A program made the position numbers and the translations under genes. A stretch of DNA of 64,000 bases from positions 27,170 through 91,169 of the forward strand of contig JAGYIV010000011.1 of the NCBI GenBank assembly GCA_018402345.1, given 5' to 3'. This stretch comes from Terrimicrobiaceae bacterium (GTDB lineage Bacteria > Verrucomicrobiota > Verrucomicrobiia > Chthoniobacterales > Terrimicrobiaceae). Below are positions 28,202-37,821 of the stretch, piece by piece. The notes beneath the pieces were generated by a model. That model ran no database searches. It had not been told where the DNA came from and saw nothing but the letters and a program-made list of their open reading frames with translations. Within the stretch, counting starts at the first letter, position 1. Each line of letters starts with the position of its first letter.

Positions 28202-28251
28202 TTCCGTTGCTTCACGGAATCCAAACCTTCCGTTTCCTTCACCGCTCTCTC

Positions 28252-29211
28252 ATGAAACCACTCGTCACACTTCTCGCCTCCATTGCAGTCAGCGGATCTG
28301 CTTTCGCGGCCACCATGACCGTCGATCCTGCGATTCAATCCTACAAACCGGTCAGCGGCGTTTCCGGAAACGTGAACTCCATCGGATCCGACACGCTCAA
28401 CAACCTCATGACCCTTTGGGCCGAGGGTTTCAAAAAAGCCTACCCGAACGTCAACATTCAAATCGAAGGCAAGGGCTCTTCCACCGCCCCGCCCGCTCTC
28501 ATCGAAGGCACCGCCCAACTCGGACCAATGAGCCGCCCCATGAAAAGCTCGGAAATCGACGCCTTTGAGAAAAAATTCGGCTACAAGCCCACTGAAGTCC
28601 CCGTGGCAGTGGACGCCTTGGCGGTGTTCGTGAACAAGGATAACCCGATCAAAGGCCTCACAATGAAACAAGTGGACGGCATTTTCTCGAGCAGCCGCAA
28701 GTCCGGCGGCGAGGATATCACCACCTGGGGACAAGTCGGCCTCACCGGCGATTGGGCCTCGAAGCCCTTCTCGCTTTTCGGCCGCAACAGCGCCTCGGGC
28801 ACCTACGGATTCTTCAAGGACGAGGCCCTCGCCAAGGGCGACTTCAAATCCTCTGTCAAAGAACAACCCGGTTCCTCGGCCGTCGTTCAAGGCATCGCCA
28901 CCGACCTCGGCGCGATCGGTTACTCGGGCATCGGCTACAAAACCTCCGACGTCCGCACCGTGCCCCTCGGCGAGACCGAGTCGAACTTCGTCGATGCCAC
29001 CTACGAGGACTGCGTGAGCGGCGACTACCCGCTGGCCCGCTTCCTCTACGTCTACGTGAACAAAAAACCGGGCACTCCCATGGACAAGCTCACCCTCGAG
29101 TTCCTGAAATACATCCTCTCCAAAGAGGGGCAGGAGGTCGTGATCAAGGACGGCTATTTCCCGCTCCCAAAGGAAACCGAGCAGGAAGTGCTCTCCCAAC
29201 TCGCCAACTGA
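28252..29211 (+). CDS. pstS: Phosphate ABC transporter substrate-binding protein
   Basis: A periplasmic high-affinity phosphate-binding protein of 319 residues. The signal peptide ends near SAFA. Phosphate-ligand regions are present: [29 protein letters not shown] and [12 protein letters not shown]. The ATG at 28252 is the only start that exposes the signal peptide; the frame is open upstream but would overlap the PHP gene. It is the first gene of pstSCAB-phoU and carries a Pho-box-like element and, downstream, a hairpin before pstC. Confidence 0.95.
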   Translation: MKPLVTLLASIAVSGSAFAATMTVDPAIQSYKPVSGVSGNVNSIGSDTLNNLMTLWAEGFKKAYPNVNIQIEGKGSSTAPPALIEGTAQLGPMSRPMKSSEIDAFEKKFGYKPTEVPVAVDALAVFVNKDNPIKGLTMKQVDGIFSSSRKSGGEDITTWGQVGLTGDWASKPFSLFGRNSASGTYGFFKDEALAKGDFKSSVKEQPGSSAVVQGIATDLGAIGYSGIGYKTSDVRTVPLGETESNFVDATYEDCVSGDYPLARFLYVYVNKKPGTPMDKLTLEFLKYILSKEGQEVVIKDGYFPLPKETEQEVLSQLAN

Positions 29212-29239
29212 TTCACCGGCCGCTTAGTCTCGACATCGT

Positions 29240-29271
29240 AACAACCTCGCTGTTCACCCGGCGGGGTTGTT
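29240..29271 (+). terminator. Hairpin between pstS and pstC (attenuator or processing site)
   Basis: An 11-bp stem (29240-29250 with 29261-29271, one G-U pair) with a 10-base loop follows the pstS stop by 28 bases. Only a weak U-tract follows (CCTCTTAG), so partial termination or 3'-end protection of pstS mRNA is more likely than full termination. Such an element would raise PstS relative to the permease. Confidence 0.5.
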
Positions 29272-29305
29272 CCTCTTAGTTTAGCCAATTCCGAACGACA
29301 TCCAC

Positions 29306-31603
29306 ATGCCCACGCACGAGAATTTGCCAGAGCACGCCACAGGACAGAACCGCTTCCGGACCGCCCCCGCGACCTTGTTCATGGACCGCTTCATGACCGT
29401 GGCGATCAAAGCCGGCGGCGCACTGGTCATCACCTCGGTTCTCGGTATTTTCGTCTTCATCCTCTTGCAAATCTGGCCGCTCTTCGCCCCCGCCAGCGTC
29501 GTCGAGGCAAGAAACATCCAACTCCCGGACAATAACTACTCGATCATCGGAATCGACGAGTGGGGCGCACTCCCCTTCCTTATGGAGCCGGACGGAAAAA
29601 TGCTCACCGCCGACTTCGAGACCGGCGAAATCCGCAAAATCCCCATCGACTTCGGCGAAAATCCACCGCCCAAGTTCACCGCCACCACCCTGAACAAACG
29701 CGAGCAGGACATCATCCTCGGCACCAACGACGGCCGCTTCTTTATGGTCTCCCCAAAATACAGCTCGAGCGAGTCCGACGGACGCCAACTCATCACGATC
29801 AACCCCAAGGCTTCCCCCGCAGAACCCATCGGCATCCCCGGGCAACCAGTCCAGACAATCGCCTACGGCGAGTCGGGCTCGCAAAAACTCGTCGTGGCGA
29901 TCCAACCCGACGGCGACACCAACCGTATTTCAGCCTCTCTCTACAAACGCAAACGCTCTCTCATGGGAGCGGGCAAAACAGCGCTCGCGGCCTCCTTCGA
30001 CCTCACCCCGTTGATTCCTGGCACCCCGTCGAGAATCATCGTTCCCGGCACCGCGGATTCCGTGATCGCCACCACGGCGGATGGCAAGGTCCACTATCTT
30101 GTCCAGAATGGCGACAGCGGCTTCTCACTGGCCCAAACCTTCTCGCCGTTTTCCGATCTGGAAAATCCGGAGATCGCCACCGCAGCGTTTCTTTTCGGCG
30201 ATGTCTCGATCGTCTTTGGCAGCGAATCAGGCGCGAACCGCATATTCAGCCTTTACTACCCAGAAGGCGGCGACAAACGCCTCTTCGGTCTCACCCACGA
30301 ATTTCCGAGCCTCGGAGCACGACCGAATTTCATCGCCTCGACCCTCCGCAACAAGGCGTTCCTCCTCGGCGGCGGCAATGCCCTCTCGCTCCGCTACTCC
30401 ACCACCGACTCGATCCGCTGGGAACAAGGCGTCCCCTACGATCCGGTGAACGCCGTGATCAGCGGCAAATACCAGCGCATGGCTGTCCTCGACTCGGAGA
30501 ACAAGCTCCACTTTTTTGAAATCCACGACCCCCACGCCGACTCGGGCTGGAAGGCCCTCTTCGGCAAGGTGTGGTATGAAGGCTCCTCCGCCCCAAAGTG
30601 GGAATGGCAAAGCACCGGTGGCAGCGATGACTTCGAGCCGAAATACTCCCTCATTCCCCTCATCTTCGGCACCCTCAAAGGCACGCTCTACGCCATGGTC
30701 TTCGCCGTGCCGATCGCCCTCCTCGCCGCCCTCTACACCTCGCAGTTCCTCGATCCCGGCTCCCGCGCCATGATCAAGCCGGTCATGGAAATCATGGCCT
30801 CCCTCCCCTCGGTCGTTCTAGGCTTCCTCGCGGCGATCTACATCGCCCCCCTCATCGAGGACGAAGTGCCCTCCCTTCTTCTCGTTGCCGCCGGACTCCC
30901 GATCATCGCGGCATCCATCGGATTCGTCTGGAGCCGCCTCCCGATCGAATTTCGCAAATTCATCCCCGCCGGCCGCGAGTGGATCGTCTTCCTCCCCGTT
31001 CTTTTGGGAAGCGGCGCCTTCCTCTGGAGCCTTGGCCCGGCCTTCGAGGCCATCGCCTTCGCCGTCACCGATCCCGCCACCGGGCAGCGCGTCGGCGATT
31101 TCCGCGCCTGGTGGCCCGCCGCCACAGGCAGCACATTCGACCAGCGAAACTCGCTTGTCGTGGGATTCATGATGGGATTCGCCGTCATCCCGATCATTTT
31201 CACCATCACCGAGGATGCCCTCTCAAATGTCCCGAAATCCCTCCTCACCGCCTCCATGGCCTGCGGGGCCAGCCGCTGGCAGACCGCCCTGCGCATCGTC
31301 CTCCCCACCGCCTCGGCGGGAATCTTCTCGGCCCTCATGATCGGCCTTGGGCGCGCCGTCGGTGAAACGATGATCGTCGTCATGGCCACCGGAAACACCC
31401 CAATCATGGAGTGGAACATCTTCTCGGGCATGCGCACGCTTTCGGCGAACATCGCCGTGGAACTTCCCGAAGCCCCCCACCACAGCACCCTCTACCGCAC
31501 CCTCTTCCTCGGTGCCATGGTGCTCTTCCTGCTCACGTTTGCCGTCAACACCGTCGCTGAAATCCTCCGCCAGCGCCTCCGCGAGAAATTCAAGACCGTC
31601 TAG
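29306..31603 (+). CDS. pstC: Phosphate ABC transporter permease with large periplasmic domain
   Basis: An inner-membrane subunit of the phosphate importer. At 765 residues it is more than twice the length of E. coli PstC (about 319): a first helix (about 35-57) is followed by some 400 residues of beta-propeller-like periplasmic sequence, then the permease domain from about residue 460 with the EAA-type coupling loop (TEDALSNVPKSLLTASMACGASRWQT). Similar long PstC proteins are known from Pseudomonas and relatives. It is followed 3 bases later by pstA. Confidence 0.92.
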   Translation: MPTHENLPEHATGQNRFRTAPATLFMDRFMTVAIKAGGALVITSVLGIFVFILLQIWPLFAPASVVEARNIQLPDNNYSIIGIDEWGALPFLMEPDGKMLTADFETGEIRKIPIDFGENPPPKFTATTLNKREQDIILGTNDGRFFMVSPKYSSSESDGRQLITINPKASPAEPIGIPGQPVQTIAYGESGSQKLVVAIQPDGDTNRISASLYKRKRSLMGAGKTALAASFDLTPLIPGTPSRIIVPGTADSVIATTADGKVHYLVQNGDSGFSLAQTFSPFSDLENPEIATAAFLFGDVSIVFGSESGANRIFSLYYPEGGDKRLFGLTHEFPSLGARPNFIASTLRNKAFLLGGGNALSLRYSTTDSIRWEQGVPYDPVNAVISGKYQRMAVLDSENKLHFFEIHDPHADSGWKALFGKVWYEGSSAPKWEWQSTGGSDDFEPKYSLIPLIFGTLKGTLYAMVFAVPIALLAALYTSQFLDPGSRAMIKPVMEIMASLPSVVLGFLAAIYIAPLIEDEVPSLLLVAAGLPIIAASIGFVWSRLPIEFRKFIPAGREWIVFLPVLLGSGAFLWSLGPAFEAIAFAVTDPATGQRVGDFRAWWPAATGSTFDQRNSLVVGFMMGFAVIPIIFTITEDALSNVPKSLLTASMACGASRWQTALRIVLPTASAGIFSALMIGLGRAVGETMIVVMATGNTPIMEWNIFSGMRTLSANIAVELPEAPHHSTLYRTLFLGAMVLFLLTFAVNTVAEILRQRLREKFKTV

Positions 31604-31606
31604 CCC

Positions 31607-33257
31607 ATGGCCTCCGATTCACCCAACGACCTCACACGCACCTCCGCGGCTCCCGGCGAACCTTTCGTCTGGATCACCGCCATGGGCCTCTCGATCGGCC
31701 TCCTCATGGTTGTCGGTCTCCTCGGCATCATTGTGGCCAACGGCCTGCCAGTCTTCTGGCCGAACCGCGTCGTCGAGGTGACCCTCAAGCCGGGCGTCGC
31801 CAATCCCGTGCCAAACGCCGGCGACACCATCACCGGCGAACTCGTCCAGACCCGCACCAAGCGCATCCCGATCCTCGGGCCCGACGGAACAAGCATCGAG
31901 GATCAAAAGGAGGTCCAATTCTACATCGGCAACAAAGATGCCTACGGCATCAACTTCGTCTTCGCCAACCGGGCGGACATCGCCTCCATGCAGGAACCGA
32001 AGGACATCTACCGCATCGAACGCCTCGAATACGGCATCGCCTTCGGCTACCCCCGCGAACTCGTCCTCGCCAATGGCTCGACCATCGCCGCGCAATCCCC
32101 GGAGTTCTCAAAATCCCTTGCCGCGCTTGTCGCCGAGACCACCGCCAGACGACACGACATCGAACAAATCGAAAAACGTGACATCGGAGCCATCAACACC
32201 CGCCTCACCGACCTGCGCGTCAGCTCCGATAAGAATGCGGATGCCGAGATCGCCTCACTGAACGCACGCTACGACACCCTCGCGGCCGAGGCCCGCGCCC
32301 TGCGCGCGGAACAATCCGCCAACACCCTCGTCTACGCCACCCCGACCGGCGTGGAGCGCCGCCTCCCAATCGGCGACATCGTTTCCTACTCCCTCCCAAA
32401 CCAACTTGGACTCCTCCAACAGGCGGGCTTGTTCGTTCACAACATCTGGAATTTCCTCAGCGAGGATCCGCGGGAGGCGAATACCGAGGGCGGCATTTTC
32501 CCGGCGATTTTCGGCACGTTTGTCATGACCCTTCTCATGAGCGTCGCCGTGGTTCCCTTCGGCGTCATCGCGGCCATCTACCTCCGCGAATACGCCAAGC
32601 AGGGCCTCTTTGTCCGCTCGGTCCGCATCGCGGTGAACAACCTCGCAGGCGTTCCCTCCATCGTCTTCGGCGTCTTCGGACTCGGCTTCTTCGTTTACTT
32701 TGTCGGCGGCACGATCGACAGCCTCCTCTTCTCGGACTACCTCCCCACGCCCACCTTCGGCACCGGCAGGCATCCTCTGGGCGGCATTCACCCTCGCCCT
32801 CATGACCGTTCCAGTCGTCATTGTGGCCACCGAGGAGGCCATGGCCGCCGTGCCGCGCGGCATGCGCGAGGGCTCGCTCTCCTGCGGCGCCTCAAAATGG
32901 CAAACCATCCGCCATATCGTCCTCCCCGCATCGCTTCCGGGCATCCTCACCGGTCTCATCCTCGCCATGGCTCGCGGCGCCGGCGAGGTCGCTCCCCTCA
33001 TGCTCGTCGGAGTGGTCAAACTCGCCCCGAGCCTCCCGGTGGACTCCGAGTTTCCGTTTTTCCACTTCGAGCGCAAATTCATGCACCTCGGCTTCCATAT
33101 CTACGACCTCGGCTTCCAATCGCCGGACTCCGAAGCCGCAAAACCAATGGTCTTTGCAACCACTCTTCTGCTTATTCTTCTCGTTGTCGTCCTGAATCTT
33201 GCCGCTATCCTCATTCGTGAAAAACTTCGCAAGAAATTCTCCACTGGAGCGTTCTAA
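31607..33257 (+). CDS. pstA: Phosphate ABC transporter permease PstA (frameshifted)
   Basis: The second permease subunit. Frame 1 encodes an N-terminal helix, a periplasmic domain of about 230 residues with a coiled-coil-like segment (near 170-235), and helices through FGVFGLGFFVYFVGG. After FGTG the reading switches: the rest (GILWAAFTLALMTVPVVIVATEEAM, the coupling loop GSLSCGASKWQT, and the C-terminal helices) is in the next frame. Removing the A at 32768 restores GTGGILWAA and one protein of about 549 residues. Neighbours pstC and pstB are intact, so a sequence error or a very recent mutation is likely. Confidence 0.85.
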
Positions 33258-33290
33258 CCAATCCGCACATCCCAACCCTTCCACCCAACC

Positions 33291-34073
33291 GTGACCACCA
33301 ACACCTTGAAACAGCCCCGACCGGACTTCATTAACATCCGGGACTTCAGCTTCTTCTACGGAAAAAAACAGGCCCTTTTCAATATCTCCATGGAAATCCC
33401 GGAGCGGCAAGTCACGGCGTTCATCGGCCCTTCAGGCTGCGGAAAATCTACCCTCCTGCGCAATCTCAACCGCATGAACGACCTCATCGATGACATCCAC
33501 CACGAGGGAGACATCGTCATTCATGACAAAAGCATCTACGACCCCCACATCGAAGTCATCTCCCTCCGCAAACGCGTGGGCATGGTCTTCCAAAAATCCA
33601 ACCCCTTCCCGAAATCAATCTACGAAAACGTGGTCTACCCTCTCCGCGTCGCCGGTCAGAACAAAAAACACATCCTCGACGAAACCGTGGAACGCAGCCT
33701 CCGCGGAGCCGCCCTTTGGGACGAGGTCAAGGACCGCCTCCACGAAAGCGCCCTCAGCCTCTCGGGCGGCCAGATGCAACGCCTCTGCATCGCCCGCGCC
33801 ATCGCCAACCGCCCCGAAATCCTTCTCATGGACGAACCCTGCTCCGCACTTGACCCCATTGCCACCGTCAAGGTCGAGGAGTTGATTCGCAAACTCAAAG
33901 AGGAATTCACCATCGTCATCGTCACCCACAACATGCAACAGGCCACCCGCTGCTCGGACCGAACCGCCTTTTTCTATCTCGGCAAACTCATCGAGTTCGA
34001 CATCACCCAGAAAATCTTCTCAAATCCGTCCTCGAAACAAACCGAAGACTACATCACCGGCAGGTTCGGTTGA
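33291..34073 (+). CDS. pstB: Phosphate ABC transporter ATP-binding protein
   Basis: The ATPase subunit, 260 residues. Walker [11 protein letters not shown]-loop VFQKSNPFP, signature LSGGQMQR, Walker [14 protein letters not shown] and switch His in [10 protein letters not shown] are all intact. FISSSER-like C-terminal text is replaced by [19 protein letters not shown], as is typical of PstB. It begins with GTG 33 bases after pstA and precedes phoU. Confidence 0.96.
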   Translation: MTTNTLKQPRPDFINIRDFSFFYGKKQALFNISMEIPERQVTAFIGPSGCGKSTLLRNLNRMNDLIDDIHHEGDIVIHDKSIYDPHIEVISLRKRVGMVFQKSNPFPKSIYENVVYPLRVAGQNKKHILDETVERSLRGAALWDEVKDRLHESALSLSGGQMQRLCIARAIANRPEILLMDEPCSALDPIATVKVEELIRKLKEEFTIVIVTHNMQQATRCSDRTAFFYLGKLIEFDITQKIFSNPSSKQTEDYITGRFG

Positions 34074-34119
34074 TCTGTCCCTCAAACGCCCCCACTGACT
34101 TCCCGTTATTTTTCACCAA

Positions 34120-34806
34120 ATGGAGTCCGCCCGCCACATCCTCACCAACTTCGAATCCGCCCTCGAAAACCTCCGCAAGGATGTTCTCATGATGTCCAGC
34201 TTCTTCCAGCGAAGCCTCGAAAACGCCCGCAAGGGCCTCTTCGAACGCGACGAGGACTGGTGCAACACCGTGATCGTGGATGACGAGGAAATCGACACCC
34301 TCGAAATCCAAGTCGACACCGAGGGCATGGACATCATGCTCCGCTACCACCCCTTCGCCTCCGATCTGCGCAATGTGATCCTGGCCATGAAAACCAGCGT
34401 CAATATCGAGCGCGCCGCCGACCAATCCGTAGGCATCGCCCGCCGCGCCCGCAAACTCTGCGCCCTCCAGGCCATTCCCGACACTGCCCGCATCCAGCCC
34501 ATGTATCAACACGCCATGGCCATGTTCGCGGATGCCATGAAAGCCTACACCGACGGCGACCCGACCCTCTCGGAAACCCTCAAGCCCCGCGACAAGGAAC
34601 TCGACGAGATGAACCGCGAGTTTGCCGAGTCGATCACCACCCTCATGCCCACACATCCCGACTCCATCCGCGGCATGCTCGAACTCATCTTCATCGCACG
34701 CTGCCTGGAGCGCATCGGCGATCTCGCGAAAAATATCGCCGAGGACACCATCTACGCGGTCAGCGTCAAGGACATCCGCCACACGAATCCGGCGGTTCCC
34801 CGTTAG
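34120..34806 (+). CDS. phoU: Phosphate transport regulator PhoU
   Basis: A 228-residue all-alpha protein with the two PhoU metal-binding repeats: ...VDDEEIDTLEIQVD... YHPFASDLRNVILAMKTSVNIERAADQSVGIA and RDKELDEMNREFAESI... LELIFIARCLERIGDLAKNIAED. It links PstSCAB to the PhoR/PhoB signalling state. It ends the pst operon and is convergent with the cNMP-binding gene 24 bases later. No phoR/phoB pair is in the window. Confidence 0.94.
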   Translation: MESARHILTNFESALENLRKDVLMMSSFFQRSLENARKGLFERDEDWCNTVIVDDEEIDTLEIQVDTEGMDIMLRYHPFASDLRNVILAMKTSVNIERAADQSVGIARRARKLCALQAIPDTARIQPMYQHAMAMFADAMKAYTDGDPTLSETLKPRDKELDEMNREFAESITTLMPTHPDSIRGMLELIFIARCLERIGDLAKNIAEDTIYAVSVKDIRHTNPAVPR

Positions 34807-34830
34807 CCGAGCCGTCCCAAAAGGTTTCTC

Positions 34831-35418
34831 CTACTTGCGCCCGTAATCCTTCTGGCGCAGGAATGCCGTCGCCAGATCCGCGGCACTTCGGAGATTCGAT
34901 TCATCAAACTCAGCTTCCTTGGCGGCGGTCTTGAGAGGACGCTCGGACTGCTCGGCCAACTTCTGGGTGATCCCGCGGATACGGCGTCCGAGCGTCGAGG
35001 CAAGACCGATCATGAGCACGATCCCCGCCGCATGGTGCGTGTTCAAAAACTCCTCCAACCGCTCGCGGGTGATCTCCCAGTAGTGCGAGGGCTCCGAAGC
35101 GACCACCGAACACATGGCACTCGAGGGATCGAAAATATCGACCTCGCCGATCCACTCCCCGCAGTTGATTGTTCCCAGCAACACCTCGTCGCTGTCGTTT
35201 CGACGCCGCGCCTCGAACGTGCCGCTGATCACACAGAAGAGCCTGCCGTGTGGCTTCCCTTGCGTGATCAAGACCGTGCCGGCGGGCGCGACATGAAAGG
35301 TCCCGTGGGAACCCAATACCTCCCGGGAGTCGTTGTCCAAATTAGCGGTGATTCCTGCGCTGGGCAGACTTGTGGCAAGTGGCGGCATAGACACCCGATC
35401 ATCCAAGTGGCACCGCAT
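34831..35418 (-). CDS. Cyclic-nucleotide-binding-domain protein without DNA-binding domain
   Basis: A 195-residue protein. Residues 30-140 form a cNMP-binding beta roll (APAGTVLITQGKPHGRLFCVISGTFEA, GEWIGEVDIFDP), but no Crp-type helix-turn-helix follows; instead the C-terminal region is helical and charged. The phosphate-binding cassette (GExxxxxxxxRxA) is degenerate, so nucleotide binding is uncertain. A start at codon 11 (35388) is equally possible. Confidence 0.75.
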   Translation of the reverse strand: MRCHLDDRVSMPPLATSLPSAGITANLDNDSREVLGSHGTFHVAPAGTVLITQGKPHGRLFCVISGTFEARRRNDSDEVLLGTINCGEWIGEVDIFDPSSAMCSVVASEPSHYWEITRERLEEFLNTHHAAGIVLMIGLASTLGRRIRGITQKLAEQSERPLKTAAKEAEFDESNLRSAADLATAFLRQKDYGRK

Positions 35419-35477
35419 CGGTCAAGACGGCAAACCCTCCGACCCTGAAAAAATGCGACAAAGCAACAGCCCCGGAC

Positions 35478-36518
35478 TCACCTCGGAGGGGAGACAAGAA
35501 GCGAGTTGATAAGTTGCATGTAACTATGCCTCGCATTGATCGATCGCAACACCCCACGCTGGTCGATCAAAAATACCGTCGGCAGCGCATTGATCCCGCA
35601 TGCCCTGGCGAGTGGTGAGTCCCAGCCTTTTCCATCGAACCCCATCGGCCAATTGGGCACCCCAAGCTGCCGCAACGCCCCGTCAACCACCCCTCGATCG
35701 GTATCAAGCGCGATGCCGACCACCGCGATCTTGCCGGCGGGCAACGTGGCAAGCGCACGGCGAAAATCCCTCATCCACAAAATCGACGGTATCGATTCGG
35801 CCGACCAGAACACCAGCACACCCACCCGCCCGCGCATGGATGCCGTCCGGAAGACTCCCCCGTCGAGCAACTGGAATTTGCGGTCGAACGGCTTCCCAAG
35901 CAGGTCCAGACGCCTCAAATCATCCGCGATGCGGGCCTTCAGCGCGGCATCGACAGGATACCCGGCAGCGCGTTCGAGCAACTCCCTTTTCAACCGCGGA
36001 TCCTCATCGCAGATCGTGGCCACCTCGACCAAAAGTCTCGGCACGCGCGGATCACGCGGATACCTCCCCTCGAAATTCCTGGCGGCATTCACGAAATCCC
36101 CGCGTCTCCCAGCCTCCATGCCGTCGAGGCTTTGCATCAACAGACACACCCGCCGGAACCCAGCCTCGGCGCGCTGTTCACGGGAAATCGATTCATCGCT
36201 CTCGATCGCGGAAAACCGCCGCATCGCGTCGTCGATCCGCGATTGCTTCCCGTCGATCTTGCCGGAAGTGGCCTGCAGCGACGCGAGGCGAATCCGCGCA
36301 TCCACCACCCGCACATCACCCGGGTGCCTCTCCACGAACTCCTCGAGCGCACGACGTTGCCTGGACAGATGCGACACAGCCTGGGCTTTCGCCTCCTCCA
36401 TGCTCGTCGGGTTTGCGGCGGGCCCCTTGTCGAGCGCCACCACAGCCTCCCAATCAGAATCAGGTGACGCCATGGCGACGGATACCGCCGCCAAAATCAC
36501 CGCCAGCGCAACCCTCAT
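35478..36518 (-). CDS. Exported TPR-plus-thioredoxin-fold protein lacking CxxC
   Basis: A 346-residue protein: signal peptide (to about 17), a helical TPR-like section (about 40-205), and a TlpA/AhpC-like thioredoxin fold (about 215-340: FQLLDGGVFRTASMRGRVGVLVFWSAESIPSILW, INALPTVFLIDQRGVL). The active-site position after VFWS has AESIPS rather than CxxC, so it is unlikely to be redox active and may be a structural relative. It overlaps the EEP gene by 4 bases (ATGA). Confidence 0.8.
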   Translation of the reverse strand: MRVALAVILAAVSVAMASPDSDWEAVVALDKGPAANPTSMEEAKAQAVSHLSRQRRALEEFVERHPGDVRVVDARIRLASLQATSGKIDGKQSRIDDAMRRFSAIESDESISREQRAEAGFRRVCLLMQSLDGMEAGRRGDFVNAARNFEGRYPRDPRVPRLLVEVATICDEDPRLKRELLERAAGYPVDAALKARIADDLRRLDLLGKPFDRKFQLLDGGVFRTASMRGRVGVLVFWSAESIPSILWMRDFRRALATLPAGKIAVVGIALDTDRGVVDGALRQLGVPNWPMGFDGKGWDSPLARACGINALPTVFLIDQRGVLRSINARHSYMQLINSLLVSPPR

Positions 36519-37426
36519 TTCCCGAGCTTGAGCGTGGTGAAAAGCGGGCGATGGTCACTGGCCAACTCCCAATCCTTGCCATCCCCGATTCCGCTCGTGG
36601 AGGGAACCACCGCGGGCCAGAGCGCCTCCGAGACCATAAAAAAATCAATCCGGGAATAAATGTCGGCAAAGGCCCAGTAGTGCGTCCATGTCTCGCCTCG
36701 GTCATCCGCCAGCGGAATCTCCCGCAGACTCGCGCGCCCTCCCTTCGGCCCTGCGATGTGCCTCACCGGAAACTCGTTCTTGGTGTCGTTCAGATCGCCG
36801 AAAAGCAGGACCTTCTCTGCGGGATTCTCCTTGAAAACCATCTCCAAGTGCCCACGCACAGCGACAGCCTCCTTGGCACGGAATTTCGCCTCGTCATACT
36901 CGGGCACCTGTCGCTTGGACTTGAGATGCAGCCCGATCAATCGCACGCGCTCCCCGCCAACCTCCACTGTGGCGTCCAAGATCCCCCGCCCCATCCGGTG
37001 AAGCTTGCCGTCCAATTCCAACGGCACATCGGATCGCGATCCGCGCGCGACAATCGGATACCGACTCAGCAACGCCACACGCCGCACGCCGTCAGCCCCG
37101 GGAACCCACTCGGTGTGCTCAAAATCCATGCCCGCCTTTTTCAACCTCGCCTGCAGATCGGCGAGCATCGACTGGTCACCCATCTCGGCCACCCCGAGCA
37201 CATCAGGCTTGATCGCCTTCAACATCGAGACAACCGCCAGGACCTCCGCCTCGGGCTTGGGCAACACGGCAGAAGATCCATCTGCCCCCCGTCTGTTCAT
37301 CGAGAGATAATTTTTGAGGTTGTAATAAGCAAAAACAACCTCGCCGCCCTGCGCCAACGGCAGGAAAAAAAACAGGCACACCGCAACCAGACGGAACCGC
37401 CCCTGTGCCCCTCCCCGCCCCATCAC
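36515..37426 (-). CDS. Exported endonuclease/exonuclease/phosphatase-family protein
   Basis: A 303-residue EEP-superfamily hydrolase with an N-terminal signal segment (about 10-28). Catalytic motifs: YNLKNY (Asn), GVAEMGD (Glu metal ligand), GLHLKSKR (His), FGDLND (Asp, Asn) and the terminal SDHRPL (Asp-His). Substrate may be extracellular nucleic acid, phosphoinositide or sphingolipid-like phosphate esters; I cannot tell which. It overlaps tatA and the thioredoxin-fold gene by 4 bases on each side, so they form one operon. Confidence 0.85.
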   Translation of the reverse strand: MMGRGGAQGRFRLVAVCLFFFLPLAQGGEVVFAYYNLKNYLSMNRRGADGSSAVLPKPEAEVLAVVSMLKAIKPDVLGVAEMGDQSMLADLQARLKKAGMDFEHTEWVPGADGVRRVALLSRYPIVARGSRSDVPLELDGKLHRMGRGILDATVEVGGERVRLIGLHLKSKRQVPEYDEAKFRAKEAVAVRGHLEMVFKENPAEKVLLFGDLNDTKNEFPVRHIAGPKGGRASLREIPLADDRGETWTHYWAFADIYSRIDFFMVSEALWPAVVPSTSGIGDGKDWELASDHRPLFTTLKLGK

Positions 37427-37680
37427 GCGGTCTTGTGCGGTTGCTTCTCGGCGGGTTCCTTCACCTCGAACTGGGCAGGCTTGTCGCCCAACTCCGCAGC
37501 CGACTTGTGAATCTCACGCTCGAAATCGTCCCGGGCCTTCTTGAACTCGCCCAAGCTCTGTCCGATCCCGCGGGCCAACTCCGGCAGCTTCTTGGCACCG
37601 AAGAGCAGCAGCACGATCACGAGGATAAATACAATCTCCGGCCAACCGGGCATCCCGAGTGCGAAAAGTGGATTATTCAT
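37423..37680 (-). CDS. tatA: Twin-arginine translocase subunit TatA
   Basis: An 85-residue single-span protein. It starts MNNPLFALGMPGWPEIVFILVI, a short periplasmic end and membrane helix, then the conserved FGAKKLPELARGIGQSLGEFKKA amphipathic helix and a charged tail. It forms the protein-conducting pore of the Tat system, which exports folded proteins with RR signals; two such substrates are encoded at 57.3 and 60.9 kb. The ATG at 37680 is the natural start. TatB versus TatA cannot be fully separated, but length and sequence favour TatA. Confidence 0.88.
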   Translation of the reverse strand: MNNPLFALGMPGWPEIVFILVIVLLLFGAKKLPELARGIGQSLGEFKKARDDFEREIHKSAAELGDKPAQFEVKEPAEKQPHKTA

Positions 37681-37764
37681 ATTTTCAAAATTAGACCAAC
37701 CCCCGCCCTGTGCCAACGAATAAATCAGCCATGCGCGCTTGCCAGGCCCCGGGGCGGAACAACA

Positions 37765-37796
37765 ATGCCCCGCCCGATTGCACACGGGCGGGGCAT
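37765..37796 (-). terminator. Strong hairpin downstream of the porin gene
   Basis: A perfect 12-bp GC-rich stem (37765-37776 with 37785-37796) and 8-base loop begin 26 bases beyond the porin stop. The following minus-strand bases are TGTTGTTCC, a weak U-rich tail. It likely ends porin transcription and separates it from tatA. Confidence 0.8.
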
Positions 37797-37821
37797 CATT
37801 TCCGATCGCCCTAAGAAACCA

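Noticed and set aside
27619..28251. Extended N terminus for PstS starting at 27619
   Set aside because: It overlaps the PHP gene in another frame and hides a perfect signal peptide that starts at 28252.
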